Below, piece by piece: positions 11,003-22,456 of a stretch of 64,000 nucleotides of DNA (the first letter of the stretch is position 1; each line of letters opens with the position of its first letter). The stretch is from Venturia oleaginea (lineage: Eukaryota; Ascomycota; Dothideomycetes; Venturiales; Venturiaceae): the NCBI GenBank assembly GCA_013176395.1, contig JABMLP010000015.1:1364001-1428000 (forward strand). The letters run 5' to 3'. The position numbers were made by a program, and so were the translations under genes. Under the pieces are notes generated by a model. It made no database searches and had not been told where the DNA came from. It was given only the letters and a program-made list of their open reading frames with translations.

Positions 11003-12688
11003 TCAACATTTTATTCTCCAACTCCATCCATGTTTGACCACCCTGGCAGCGAGGACGAAGCAAACTCCTACCGAAGTTGTGATGCCAGCCCACACAATAC
11101 TTCCCGTGTACTTTCCTCCATTAGCCTGCAAGATGGCACCCCCAATCGGACCGCCAACGAGTGCCGCGAAAGAGATAGTGCTGAAGGCCATGCCAAGTCG
11201 AATGCCTGATTTGCTCAAGTCCACTCCTAGACTGCCGACCGCGGTGGGGAACAGTGATTGCCACGCCGCTGCACTCATCCCGAAGAAAACAGTCCAGACA
11301 TAGAAACCTGACAAAGAATTGACAGCAAGCCATGAAAAGATCAAAATGATATTGCAGAAGGTGATGAGAAAGAAAATATTCAGTGGACCAGTCCAGCGGT
11401 CCGCAATGAGGCCGGGCAGGAGTCGGGCAGGTATTCCGACACCGTTCAAGAGAATTACCAGAGTGACGCTGGATGTATATGTAAGGCCAAGTGTGTCGCG
11501 CGCGTATGAAGCAATCTATTTTGCGTTAGTGATACGGCAAGAACGGCCGGCGAGAAGGTACTGACATAGTAGAAACAGAAATATACGGATGCCATCAAAA
11601 AACAACATGCGAGGATGAAAAGGAGGTAAGGCGTATCCTTGAACGAGATCCAATCAACCAGTGGGGCTGACTTCCTTGGTGCCAGGCGTGGTTTCATGAA
11701 AGCGACAGTCGCTCCCAGGGTGACGAGGTTGATGAAACCCAGAATTCGGACAGTCCAGGCAAATCCAAGAATTGGAAACAGCTGACGAACGACTAGAGAG
11801 TAGACGATTCCTCCCACTGCATTGCCACTTGTCGCAAAGCCCATGGCAATACCGCGGTTCTTGTCAAAGTAAGTTGATATGAGACCCATCACTGGGCAGA
11901 AAAAGATACCGCCTCCGATGCCAGTAAGAACACCGTGGGTGAGCAGCAACTGCCAGTATTTGGTGGACTGGGCCATGGTGAATAATCCGATCAATTGGAA
12001 GACGATTCCAATAATGATAGTGGGACGGAATAGCCCAGCGTCCAAAGCGCGTCCGGAGAACATGGCGAGAAAGAACATGAAGAAAGCTTGAGTGCTTCCT
12101 ATCCACGAAATCGTAGAAGGCGATTGTGGCAAAGTGGTGGTACTAATCAAAGTTGAGTAACGACGCTTTTTCATCAATGACCACATTCCGCCCACCCGAT
12201 CATGCCGCTGGAAGACGAGCCAAGTCCGGAAAGCATGTTTGAGTTCAAAATGATATCGTTGAAAATTTCGGCGATTTTGCAGAACAGATTGCCAGAAATG
12301 TATCGAAGTCATTCCGAAGAACTGGAACTCTGAATCGATGAAAGGACTATGCAGCGAAAACTTACTAATGTGTCTGAAAGGCACCGAATGAATTCACGAA
12401 ACCCCAGGTATTGAAGATACACAGCCAGCCACAGGCAGCCTGTGTCCATGCAATGAGACCGCCATTAGGAGGAGGCCCAGGTTCCTTTGTTGAAAAAGCA
12501 CTGAGACGAGATGTGACTTTTGTTATCGCCTGCGAGGCAGCTGATTTTGTTCTGGTCAGTGCAGAGCCTGAGATCGGCTGTACAGTTGAAGGCTCGTCGT
12601 GCGAGTGAGAGCTCCTTGGCGAATCTAACACCTCTTCTCTCTTCTCCGCCTCCTCGGCTTGTGCCGAATCTCTGTCTTCATGCTCCAC
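11003..12688 (-). CDS. MFS transporter, monocarboxylate (MCT/MCH) type
   Basis: Plasma-membrane 12-helix permease of the fungal monocarboxylate-transporter-like family; substrate unknown. Exons 12688..12366, 12142..11566 and 11515..11003 give 470 residues. A 75-residue cytosolic N-terminus rich in Ser/Glu precedes the family signature PPNGGLIAWTQAACGWLCIFNTWGFVNSFG (split here by position, residues about 73-102). QSPSTISWIGSTQAF opens TM2; FYYIASYARDTLGL follows intron 2; GIPARLLPGLIADRWTGP is the inter-domain loop. Intron 1 is 223 nt and contains a hairpin repeat; intron 2 is 50 nt with a GTCAGT donor. Another hairpin lies 73 nt upstream of the ATG. The carboxyl end KHGWSWRIKC is typical for the family. 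Confidence 0.88.
12247..12315. repeat. Hairpin element copy F (inside transporter intron 1)
   Basis: Left arm about 12247-12274, 14-nt loop 12275-12288, right arm 12289-12315. Core TTGCCAGAAATGTATCGA faces GATATCGTTGAAAATTT. Same layout as the other copies, with a diverged left arm. It accounts for part of the unusual length of the intron. Confidence 0.6.
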
Positions 12689-12760
12689 TGCGGGACTGTT
12701 AACGGATCTCGCTCTACACTCTGGAGTCGAACTGTATCTTTAAATATATCTTTTGATGGC

Positions 12761-12830
12761 GGATCAATATCGACAGATCTTTGGAAACATAATCTGAAAA
12801 GATTGCCAGAGATTTGTCGATATCGATCTT
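12761..12830. repeat. Hairpin element copy A (upstream of transporter ATG)
   Basis: Left arm 12761-12787, spacer 12788-12802, right arm 12803-12830. Arms pair at about 23 of 27 positions; core ATATCGACAGATCT opposite AGATTTGTCGATAT. Lies 73-142 nt upstream of the transporter start codon, so probably in its 5' UTR or promoter. Confidence 0.75.
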
Positions 12831-14194
12831 GAGTTGACACTAACAAGGTATATTAGGCTGTGAGATGAACTGACCTGCGTTGAGGAGCTCGCGTGGCTCC
12901 TTCCCCACACTCATCTCTTTGCGATTGTACATAATGATATCGATGCACTGTTCAAAAGAATATTTGATGTTGTAGATGATCCACAATTGTGCCGAATGGA
13001 TTGCATGCTTTCAAGACGTTCCTGGGTCGAACATCAAATTTCCATGGAAAGAACCAAGGGACGGAAATTCTGGAAAGTCAAAAACAGTCATGACAGCAAC
13101 CGCGATGGATATTGAATTTACCAAAAACCTGGTCCAATCTTTGGTGCAGCCTCTTCCGAATTCCGCAATAGTGGAGAAGGCCGCATAGCGCTAGGACATG
13201 TCACGAATGGTACAGTTGTCATTATTACCGGTCCTTGGACCTCGAGACGGGAAAGTTTCTTGATAGCTGGCTGTCGTCTCTTTCGTAGAACCATCACCCG
13301 TTGGACGAGAGCGATGTCGGACCGCATCTACGCGATGTCTAATTGTCCATGGATCGAAATCTATCTGCGTTATTACATGGCATGGTTCCATAATAGTTGG
13401 CCACATACTGTTCTTGTCGTGTCAAAGGATGCCGAAAGACACCAAAACAGAGATTGTAAGTTGTGATTTACCGTTACCGTTGCATCGCTGCTGCTACCGT
13501 GGCAAAGTGACGCGCCCTCCCAACAGGACCGAAGTGGACGTCAATTGGGTCGCGGTGCGCCATTCTTCGACGCTCCACTGAAGATTTGGTGCAGTCTTGG
13601 AGTATCGCATGTGCTTAATGCTGATGTCGCCGAGCTTGTGCATACTTCCCATTTCACATCCGCATCTCCGCCACCTAGTCACTGGCCCCCCTTGCTAGAC
13701 AAGAGCTGCAAGACGGAGTTGAGCGGTGTCGAGGGCGGAATTCTGCGCAGGTTTTGCAAAACAAGATGAGCTGTTTCTCTCCTTGTGCGTCCGCTGAACA
13801 GACACGCCATCAATCTCCTCCGACTGTGATCCCAATTCATGCGGCTCCAGATTCTCGGTGATATCTTGTCCGAGCCTTCGTCAATGCATGATGATGACTG
13901 AGATGGATTTGAGGTTGGGGTTGATGGAAGAATGTGAAGAAAACAATTCCATCTCCGAGTCGTAGATGGGAAGATCTGGTCACGTGAGAATGATTTAGTT
14001 TCCTTCTTTCAAATTTTCGAAAAACTATCACTGGCAATACGTCTCGAGAAGAACTCTGTAGCGATGGACTCATGATAATTCATCGAGATTTCATGATAAT
14101 TTATCCGAAATTTTCGTTATTCCCGACGGGATGCAGAAAATTCTTAACCCTGGCTGGTCTAACCCAGCTTGGACCTGCAAGGCTGAGCTAGAGC
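12831..14194. other. Intergenic, no gene found
   Basis: Apart from the probable hairpin copy at 13051-13119, I find no gene. Around 14070-14110 there is a short direct repeat (catgataatt twice, about 26 bp apart) of unknown meaning. Confidence 0.4.
13051..13119. repeat. Probable decayed hairpin element copy G
   Basis: Right arm (13091-13119, with ATGGATATTGAATTT) resembles the right arm of copy C, and AAATTCTGG at 13065-13073 sits where the left arm should end, with about 14 nt between. Most of the left arm no longer pairs. Tentative. Confidence 0.35.
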
Positions 14195-14632
14195 CTAGTC
14201 TTTGCGAAGATAAGGGAACAGTTCATAAGACACTTGAATGAAGGTCGATCCAGTACGAGAAGGAAAGCCTGGCCCACCCTGTACTGGCGTTCCTAATTCT
14301 ATGCCATGGGCAGCAGCGTCTCCAGAAGGTTGTGCAACATCAGAGGCTGAGGCGATGGACCCCTCACCCTCCAATATTGGGGCAGGATAATGGTCATCTG
14401 GCATCATACCTGGTTCGCTATCAAAGCTGCCAGAAGCAGGTTCTTCCTCATCGGCAACAGGCTCTGCTACTGACGACACCGCTTCTTCCGCTCGCTGCCT
14501 GACCTTCTTTTGCTCATGTTTCTCTGGATCAACCATGTCTTTCAGCGACACACTCATCTTCGTCTTGTACTCATTGTGGAATTTTCCAAGAAGTTTTTCC
14601 TCATTTCTAGGCGTCGTATTTTTCTCGGACAT
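14195..14632 (-). CDS. Hypothetical acidic protein, 145 aa
   Basis: Single open frame from ATG 14632 to TAG 14195. Charged, low-complexity and probably disordered: N-terminal Lys/Glu-rich part (residues 1-55), acidic middle with EEAVSSVAEPVADEEEPASG, Gly/Pro-rich tail. No domain recognised. Composition and length suggest a real but lineage-specific gene; an incomplete gene model with missing introns is possible. Confidence 0.4.
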   Translation of the reverse strand: MSEKNTTPRNEEKLLGKFHNEYKTKMSVSLKDMVDPEKHEQKKVRQRAEEAVSSVAEPVADEEEPASGSFDSEPGMMPDDHYPAPILEGEGSIASASDVAQPSGDAAAHGIELGTPVQGGPGFPSRTGSTFIQVSYELFPYLRKD

Positions 14633-15087
14633 CGATGGAAATAGCTGTGAAATGAAGTAAGAGCTGGATTATGGTCACAATAACTTACATTTTCTGCCGG
14701 CCACCAGACCTTTTAGTATCAGTGAGAGTTCGTATGTCGTTTGTTCCAAGCTCTCGACTGTGGTCAAACTAGAGAGGATAAGGAGATTCGTGAAAATTTC
14801 CTGACAACGCCCGAATTGAATTTGCCATGAAATCAGTGCGGTCCAACTAAGGAGCAATTGGTGAAAGGCTTGAAAGAATTCCCTAGAATCCATCAACCAC
14901 CATAGTTAATGAAGCCTTGGTTTGCCTCTTAAGATTTGGGATATTCCTAGCAACGTTGACTCCCGAAATTCGCCAGAAGGACATCTGTCTTTCGAGTCCT
15001 TTCCATATCGAAGCCGTGATAACAAGCTCCATCCGTTAGCAAAATCATGCAGTTCCGAGCCGTATTGCCCCGATTTATCATTCATTC
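14633..15087. other. Intergenic, no gene found
   Basis: No convincing coding segment or motif between the two hypothetical genes. Confidence 0.35.
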
Positions 15088-15830
15088 TCAGGCGATTGGC
15101 TTGCACGCTTCCATGTACGCAAGCACATCACTCTCTCCAACACCTGTGAATCTGTACTTGTTGAGAACCTTTTCGAAAGCCCTCAAGTCCTGTTTCTTCT
15201 CTTCCAACTCACGAACGCGCTGGTTAGTAGTCTTCAATTCATGGTCCCACATGGTCTCCCATCGTTTCTTTTCGGTACCGATCACAGCAAGATCTCGTTT
15301 CAGGTTTCCTCTACTCTTCTCAACGTGTTCTATGAGGAGCTGCGTCTTCTTCTTGAGTACTCGTTCGGCCTTGGAAACGTTGTACTGAAGGGTGTCGCGC
15401 TCGTCCTTTTGTGTAAGAAGCTTTTCGATGACAGTGCTGTTTTTTGCGGAGGGAATGGAGAGCTTCAGAATCTTTGAGGTAGCTCCATCTTCGTCTTCTT
15501 TTGTCATTCCCGGGCCGCTACGCTTCTGATTTCTCGGTAACTGGGAGCCCAAGTCTGTTATCGGGTAGTAGCAGATAAGGGATCGTCTCCACCTACAGGT
15601 TCTACCTCCTTGCTCGAAACTACTAATTTCGTGCCCTTCTCGGAAGGTTCGCCATTGAACTGCGCGAAGAAGTCAGCATTCTATACTCAAAAGCATTGTC
15701 AGTCGCCTTCATACAATATAGCCTCTCATGAAACAGTTGAATCCCAGACCGTCGGAGATGGAGAAGATCTCGCAGCATCGTGTTTCTTGGCAACGTTTGT
15801 TTCGGCAGAAAGGGTGAGGTGGATCGTCAT
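15088..15830 (-). CDS. Hypothetical coiled-coil protein, about 205 aa
   Basis: Proposed exons 15830..15750, 15680..15597 and 15540..15088. The last two are well supported: intron 15596..15541 (GTAGGT...CCCAG) joins two phase-0 exons. The first intron (15749..15681) needs a GTCTGG donor but has a CTGAC branch-like site, so the start is less sure. Residues about 85-195 form a charged helix with likely coiled coil (TEKKRWETMWDHELKTTNQR). No family recognised. Same direction as the neighbour at 14195-14632. Confidence 0.5.
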
Positions 15831-16660
15831 ACAATCTTATCGAAAGCAATTAATAGTCGATTTTTCCGCACTGTGGTTGTAGACATGCATTGATCTCACA
15901 GTAACGATGCTGTCTGTTCGCCATGGTGAGGGATGACGCGAAGGATTTGGGCCTTTGGAAGACGAGTGTGTTGTTTCTGGATGGAGTAGTAAAAGTGGTG
16001 AGTTGATACCTGAGGTGGCTAGTCCATAGGTTACCTGTACATCGTTGTTGCTTAACAATGATGTCCAGGTAACACTGTTTGAAATGGTAACACACACAAA
16101 TGATGATAAATTCAATGAGTGACTGCATGGCCCTCAAACTGAGCGGAAATGAGGGCTCTATATATACAAGAGAATGTACTAAAGTAAGGATAGAGGACTT
16201 GAAGATCCTATAAAGAATCTGCCCAAAATACGAGGCTAAATGGGGGCTTAAGGCCTCCAGCGATATAGCCCGATTACGTGATTGCAACACACCCTTTCAG
16301 AAACGACACGTTGAGGTGTTGATTCTGCACATGAAGTACCAAGACTGGTGATTGGGAGAGATGTGACAACATGGTAGAGGTCCGAGCCTATGAAATGAAT
16401 GAAACATAGCCAAATGGCTAGCGTACTGAAATTGAACGAAAGGTAGTGATTCCGTGATACACCGATTGCAATTCAGGAGGTTCTACCACCGATTGCCGCG
16501 TCAATGGGCTTGCTTAGGGCCTCGATTGCGGCCTCAAGGTTCACCATTCGGAGGAGATTGATGAAGTGTGTATGTGCCTGAGGTGTCAGGATGTCAAAGG
16601 ATAGATCCTTTCTCAACTTATCCTGGATGGATTCTTAGCACTACCTGGTAGTTTCCTGGT
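15831..16660. other. Intergenic, no gene found
   Basis: Open segments on the minus strand near 15850-16290 show no motif, and no intron model improves them. No feature claimed. Confidence 0.35.
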
Positions 16661-16835
16661 AGTCTTTCACGTGCGCTCAGCAGGGATTGTTTGAGGATTG
16701 TTTCACATGTATTTCTATTCCTCTCCATACTTGTCTGGACAGCATGTCCTTTTTTCTTATACGGAGGACATATATACTAGTCGTCCTTCCTACACTTACA
16801 CTTTCTTCTCTGTACTTAGATACTTCAAAATACAA

Positions 16836-19800
16836 TCAGTCTTCTCTCACTTGCGAAACACCTTTGAGGGTTGAACTCTTACACAGGACTTTAGTGAGGC
16901 CATCTGCCGGCATAGAGTTGGTGGGAATCCACTCGATATTGATGTTACCGAGTAATACCTGTTCCTTGAGCCAACTTTGGTGGATGTCAACATGCCGAAG
17001 GCGAGTTTGTAATTTTGGAGAGTCGTCCATCATGAGGCGAATAGTCTGGCGATTGTCGCAGTAGATGGTAGCTTTGCCCTGGTGTAGATTGCAGTGAATT
17101 GACTCGAAGAACCGATTCCACCACATCATCTCTCGTGCGCCTGCAGAGAGTGAGAGTAACTCTGCTTCGGTAGAGCTAGTAGTAACAGTATTTTGCTTAC
17201 TCGCACGGTAATCGATAAGGCCGCCAAAGAGGAAGAATATGAAGCCTTCTGAGGATCGTCGGGTGTCAAGATCGTCCGCGAAACTGGCATCTGAGGAGCA
17301 GATAAAGAAGTCATTGACGTCAGAATCGCCGCTGTACTGATAGCCTTAAAATCTGGTAGTCCAGAGGTAACGAATGCATTGATTTGCAGCGTCAATGTGG
17401 TCCTTGCTGGGGTTTTGGAGGTGTTCAGACAGGATAGAATGTGCTTTTGCCACATCTGCCCTGGTAATGTATGATGCAAACCCGATGGAACTGACCTTCA
17501 TCTGGTAATTGAGGATGTCCGATTGTGATGCCTGAGACGTGTTCTTTGGTAAGTCTCGTGCAGGCATAGGAGACCAGGTCTCTCTGCCGGTGTCAAGTCC
17601 AAATCGGGAAGAGATCTTCTCAATATATGCATCCTGAACGAGTGAAATTGAGTGATTCTCACGGTTCCTGACAACCCTGATTCCGAGGAGGTATTGAGGT
17701 TCACCGAGGCGCTTGATTTCGTATTCTGCAGCGAGGGCGGCCTCAAATTCGTCAATAAGGTACGTCTGAGAGGGAGGGCAAGCTGCAATGATATCGTCTA
17801 CAAAGAACAGCACAATGAGGCTATCTTTGATAAAGAGACAATCGATTCCTGGGACTGGTTTAAGGCCGAATTTGAGCAGTGATTTGGTGAAATGTTGTTG
17901 CCAAAGGTAAGGTGATTGCTTGAGTCCATACAGCGCTCTTCGAAGACGAATATAGCCTCCTGGAGGTCCTGAAAAGCCCTCAGGATAGGTGATGTACACA
18001 ATATCCCCTAATAAGGCGTTGATGAATGCATTGACCACGTCAGATTGTCTCATCTCCAGGCCAAAATAGGCAATGATTGCAATGAGTGCTCGGAAGATCC
18101 TAGCAGCTAGAGTGGTTGCAGAGGTTTCTGCAATAGTGGTTTGAAGGTCGCCTCTGACTACCAATCTGGCCTTGTATGACAAAAGGTAGCCGTCAGAATC
18201 CTGTTTGTAGGTCCATACCCACATGGTAGGAACTGCTTTGTGACCCTCAGATAGAGAAGTAACTGGTTCAAAAGTGCCTTGGGCAACAATTTTGCTATGT
18301 TCCTTCTGTGTAGCCTCAAAGAATCCTTGGCAGTGTGGATGTTTCAACATAGCCTTCCAGGTTTTCGGTGGTGGAGGCAGTGAGCTGACAAGAATCTTCT
18401 TCTGTTGAGAGGCAAAGGAGAGGGCTTGAGTGAGCCCTAAAGTGACACCAGAGAGGTCCTCAGTGGTGGTAAGGAGTCCTAAATGACGTTGCTTTCTCAC
18501 CCTCTTAGTGGTCAGGATCTCGTCGTTGAGGATTGTTCGTTCAGGGCCATATTCTACTGTGTAAGATGATCCTGAAGGACCACGTACAACAGTAGGAGAA
18601 GTTGAGATTGGTGATCCAGTTTGTACTTCAGTCACACCCGTGACCGATGGAGTTGGTGATGGTGATGGGAGTTGACCTGGCATTTCGCGAGATTGTTGGC
18701 TGCTTTTTGAGGGACCCTGGACTCTCTCAATCCTTGAAGTAAGCTCTGTGAGCTCAGATTCCGATTCTGAAGAGTCACTTGGCGTGTAAATTGGTGATGA
18801 TGGTTCTTCTACATCTAAATGCATGCTTGTGAGACTGGGAAGAGGAGTCTGAATCTCAATGTAATCAGTCACCCTCTCAGAAACACCAAGTACAGGAATA
18901 TCGTGATGTTTGCATCAGTGATTCTGGTCAAATCTGACATCCCGTGTCCGGATAACCCTGCGTTGAGATGGGATCCACACCCAGTAGATACCTGTAGAAT
19001 CAAAGCCGACGTAATAACCAATGAACGCACGTGGTTCCATCTTCCTGAGGCGGCGAGATTTCGGGATCTCTTTATCAAGACAGTAGGCAACTGAGCCAAA
19101 CTTGATAAGGTGGCGGCCATCAGGCTTCCTCTTGAACACCAGTTCAAAGGGAGTCTTCCACCCTAAGGCGGCAGTTGGTGTGCGATTCAGCAAAATTGCA
19201 GCGTAAGGCATGGTTGCAGGCCACATATTGAGAGGAATCCCTGAGGACTCAATGAGGCAACGAGACATGGTGGTAATTGACCTTCCTGCACGTTCAGCCT
19301 TCCCATTTTGAGCCTGAGTGTCTGATGCAGAAGACTCTCTGATGATGCCACGAATACGAAGTTCGTGATCAAATACATCATCGCGGAAGTCATCAGTTTG
19401 AATGTACTTGACCTTGAAACCCCAGTTCAATTCGATGATGTTCAAATATTCCACCAAAACCTCTCTGTAGGATGATTTTTTGGCGTGACTTGCACAGAGA
19501 TGGAAGCGAGATAGTGTGCAGAGAGTATGGCAAGTATAGAAGTCATTGTTGTAGCCTTCATCGTGATGGATCCAGTCAAAGGCAATTCGCTCAAACGGCT
19601 TTGAAACTGGTATGCTTCTCTCTGGATAACGAGAGACTTGACGAGTCATCTTTGACACGGCACATGTCTGGCAGTCCGTAATGCACTCTGGCGCTGATGA
19701 TTCATCTGTAACGAGGATGCCAGAGACGTTATCTGAAAGGTGTTTAATGGCTTCCTTGCTGATGTGACCGTAAATCTCATGAATTGAACGGCCATCGGCG

Positions 19801-20975
19801 ATCAATGGGGGTTTTTGACGAGCAGATTTTCGCACTGTGGTGGCCAAAGATTGGATAGGGATTGGGGTTGTTGATGGAGTTGAAGATGGATTTTGAGCAA
19901 CCACAAACATACCACCCTCTCTCCGGAAGAGGATTAGTAAGTTGCCCTGCTTGGTGATAGTTCCAGCAGAGAAATCCACATTGAAGCCCTTGTCAAGAAG
20001 CTTTGAAAGACTTAACACATTGGTGGCGTAGTTTGGGCTCAAAAGAAGTCCCTCAAGATGTGCATTTCCGCCACCGGTTGGGGTCTGGACAGAGAATGAC
20101 ACCTTACCACGGGCAAGGATTGGGGTAGAGCCAGTGCCAGAGACTACCGACTCCCCTTCAGCAGCTGTCGAGGTTGCTGTAAAAATTGATGAGTTATTGG
20201 TGATGTGGTCTGAAGAACCACTGTCCAGGAACCACTTGTCATGATAACTGGAGAGAGTTTCAGTCACGAATGAGACTGTGTGTGTTGTGAGTGAGATATT
20301 GGTTGGAGTTGGAGTTTTAGGTGTTATGTTTGATGCATGGCGCTTGGCCCACCTTTCCAGATGTTTCTTTAGACCACCTCTTGGTGTCTTCAGTGCAGTA
20401 GCAACCTTGGTTGCAATCTCAACATCTGCCTTCCATCCTGGGGAGCGGACTTCAGGGTGAATATAAGGGCAGTCATCAAACCACTCTTTCGCTCCACAGA
20501 TACAGACCGGTGTCTCTTTGGGGGTGGACCCATTGCCAGTTCCGGGTACGGATGGTTGTTGGCCGTTGAGGGTGGCAGTCTGAAATGATGTGCTTACGGA
20601 GTTGGTATTGCCCTTGCGGTGGGAGTTGATAGAGCGCTCAGCGTTGAATTCTTCGATAAGAAGCTGAATTGTGGTGGATGTCTCTCCTCTTACCACTCCT
20701 TTGGTAATAGAGAGACGCTGTGATGAAGCCCAATTGCTGTCATAAGAAGACACTGCTTCAAGGAATGCGTATAATGGACGTTCTCCCTTGACTTCAGGCA
20801 ACTCAATTCGTACAGCATCCCGATATGCCTTGTCCCACTTCATCAACCATGCCTCAATTGCGCTGCCTTTGGGACCCTTGCAGAACGCCTGGTATTCACG
20901 CAGAATATCAAACTCCCTAGCTCTTGTGGTGGGGGCAATCATATGGAATGGGTTGATAGCTTCATTTGTTGTCAA
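16836..20975 (-). mobile_element. Ty1/copia retrotransposon, decayed gag-pol
   Basis: One minus-strand frame spans 20975..16836 (about 1,380 codons), broken only by TGA at 18917..18915 and TAA at 17348..17346. Order is that of Ty1/copia: gag-like part, aspartic protease (WFLDSGSSDHI), integrase (zinc-binding H...C..C, then FDWIHHD, IQTDD and NGKAERAG as the D, D, E residues), reverse transcriptase (RRALYGLKQSPYLWQQ, FFVDD) and RNase H (SSTEAELLSL, DNRQTIRLM). No ATG is found before residue 1 of this frame; it opens after a TAG near 21045, so the gag N-terminus is missing or mutated. I could not find a matching pair of LTRs: sequence below 16836 is not repeated above 20976. Probably a 5'-truncated, inactive copy. 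Confidence 0.88.
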
Positions 20976-21412
20976 TTTCTTGCTAAGAGACGTGGGATGG
21001 GTTGAGCTGGAGAATTGGCGAGGTGTGGAAGGCGGCCATGAAGGAGGTCCATTCTATCAAGAGATTCATTACTTGGCAATGGAGACGTGATCAGCCACAG
21101 ATGGTGTCTGAAGAGCTGGATCGGGTTGATGATCAGGAGAGGGCAGTGGGCAGAACTAGATTCCTGGCGATTGCAGGAACGATTTTCCCAGAAAATCGTG
21201 GATATCGATCTTGAGATTGAGGTGTTGAAATGCCAATGACAACCAAAGGATCCTCTTCATGGTTGTACTTCACGTACCTCCTAGAAAGAAAGAGAAAGTC
21301 GTTCCTGGATATGAGATGAGGCACGGACCATCATCGACGCCATTCTACGAGCATGATCCTATTGCTATCAAACACCTGCACCAATATCTCCACCTTCCAC
21401 CCTCTTCCCATC
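20976..21412. other. Copia edge and PAM17 upstream region
   Basis: Continues the open copia frame to about 21045, then holds hairpin copy B (21143-21212) and the PAM17 promoter. No gene. Confidence 0.5.
21143..21212. repeat. Hairpin element copy B
   Basis: Right arm 21185-21212 is well preserved (CGTGGATATCGATCTT). A 14-nt spacer precedes it, and the left arm (21143-21170, TTCCTGGCGA) is decayed. Lies about 200 nt upstream of the PAM17 start and about 100 nt from the copia element. Confidence 0.6.
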
Positions 21413-22174
21413 ATGTTGTGCCGAACCCTCCCTACACGCCCTGCTTCGGCTTTCGTCTCCAAATTCCAACCACAATGCACAAAGACTGCCTTTTCGACGG
21501 CGTCCAAGCAGCTCGCGCGCCCTCAACCCATCCTCTCTGCCTGCACATTCAAACCCTCGCAGCTATCGCCGCGGATAAGAATACACCTACAATCAAAGCG
21601 TCTCAACTCTACAACTCCAACCGCCTCGAGTACCTCAAAGGCTGCCGAACATCCAGATTCTGTATTGACATGGAATCGCTTCCTCACACTACGCAAAACG
21701 CGTAGGAGGGTCTCTTTGGTGGCTTCGGTAATCGGGGGCTTGGGGACCTTTGCGACAGGCATAATTGTGTTGACAACGAATGACTACGATCAGATGGGGG
21801 CCCAAATGATAGGTTTGGATCCGTTCATGACCCTAGGCCTGGGGACGTTTGCCTGCGGAGCTTTGGGATGGCTATTGGGGCCGTTTTTGGGCACAGCGCT
21901 TTTCAACATGTACTACAAGCGACTGGTGCCTCAGATGCGAGTGGTAAGCTTCCCTTCGCGATCAGATAGAACGAATTAGTAGCAACTAACGCCCTTGCAG
22001 AAAGAGATAGAGTTTTATGCGCGCATCAAGAAATTTCGTGTCGACCCCTCCGTCTCCTCGATGCAGAACCCAGTACCAGACTACTATGGCGAGAAAATTG
22101 GAAGCGTGGCGGATTACAGAAGATGGCTGAAGGATCAGCGAGCGTTCAATCTCAAGCGCGGAAAGATGGTTTAG
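21413..22174 (+). CDS. PAM17: Presequence translocase-associated motor subunit PAM17
   Basis: Inner-mitochondrial-membrane component of the TIM23 import motor, helping Pam18/Pam16 assemble. Exons 21413..21943 and 22001..22174 (intron 57 nt, GTAAGC...TTGCAG) give 234 residues. A Ser/Arg-rich mitochondrial presequence covers residues 1-75. Two membrane spans follow, near residues 103-123 and 137-160 (VIGGLGTFATGIIVLTTNDY and FACGALGWLLGPFLG). The C-terminus carries the conserved YYKRLVPQMRVKEIEFYARI and NPVPDYYGEKIGSV motifs. ATG 21413 chosen as the first in-frame ATG. Monocistronic, flanked by two transposons. Confidence 0.9.
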
Positions 22175-22456
22175 ACTTAAAAGCATTGTGATACAGCTTG
22201 GATAGCTGGTTGACAGTTTCACAGGACTTTATATTCCAAGGAAAACGGCATTCACGCACAGTCAGATGGCAGGCTATGGTTCATTGAGTCTACAAATACT
22301 TCGGCGTATTATAAGAGGATAGTATTGGTCGATAAGAGTCTATTCTATTGCGCACTTACTTTCCTTTCAAATCTGTTGATCCAAAATCTCCCCACGCTGC
22401 AGTGGCTTTCTGTATAGCATGTTAAGAGCGACACACCAGTCTCCAATTATGACAGA
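22175..22456. other. PAM17 3' region, no gene
   Basis: Short intergenic stretch between PAM17 and the transposon's left repeat. Nothing further seen. Confidence 0.4.

Noticed and set aside
15850..16290. Minus-strand frame of 146 codons as a gene
   Set aside because: No ATG-supported motif, mixed hydrophobic composition and no intron that improves it.
20976..21045. Copia gag start at 20975
   Set aside because: That codon is TTG and the frame is open upstream to a TAG without any ATG, so the true start is missing.
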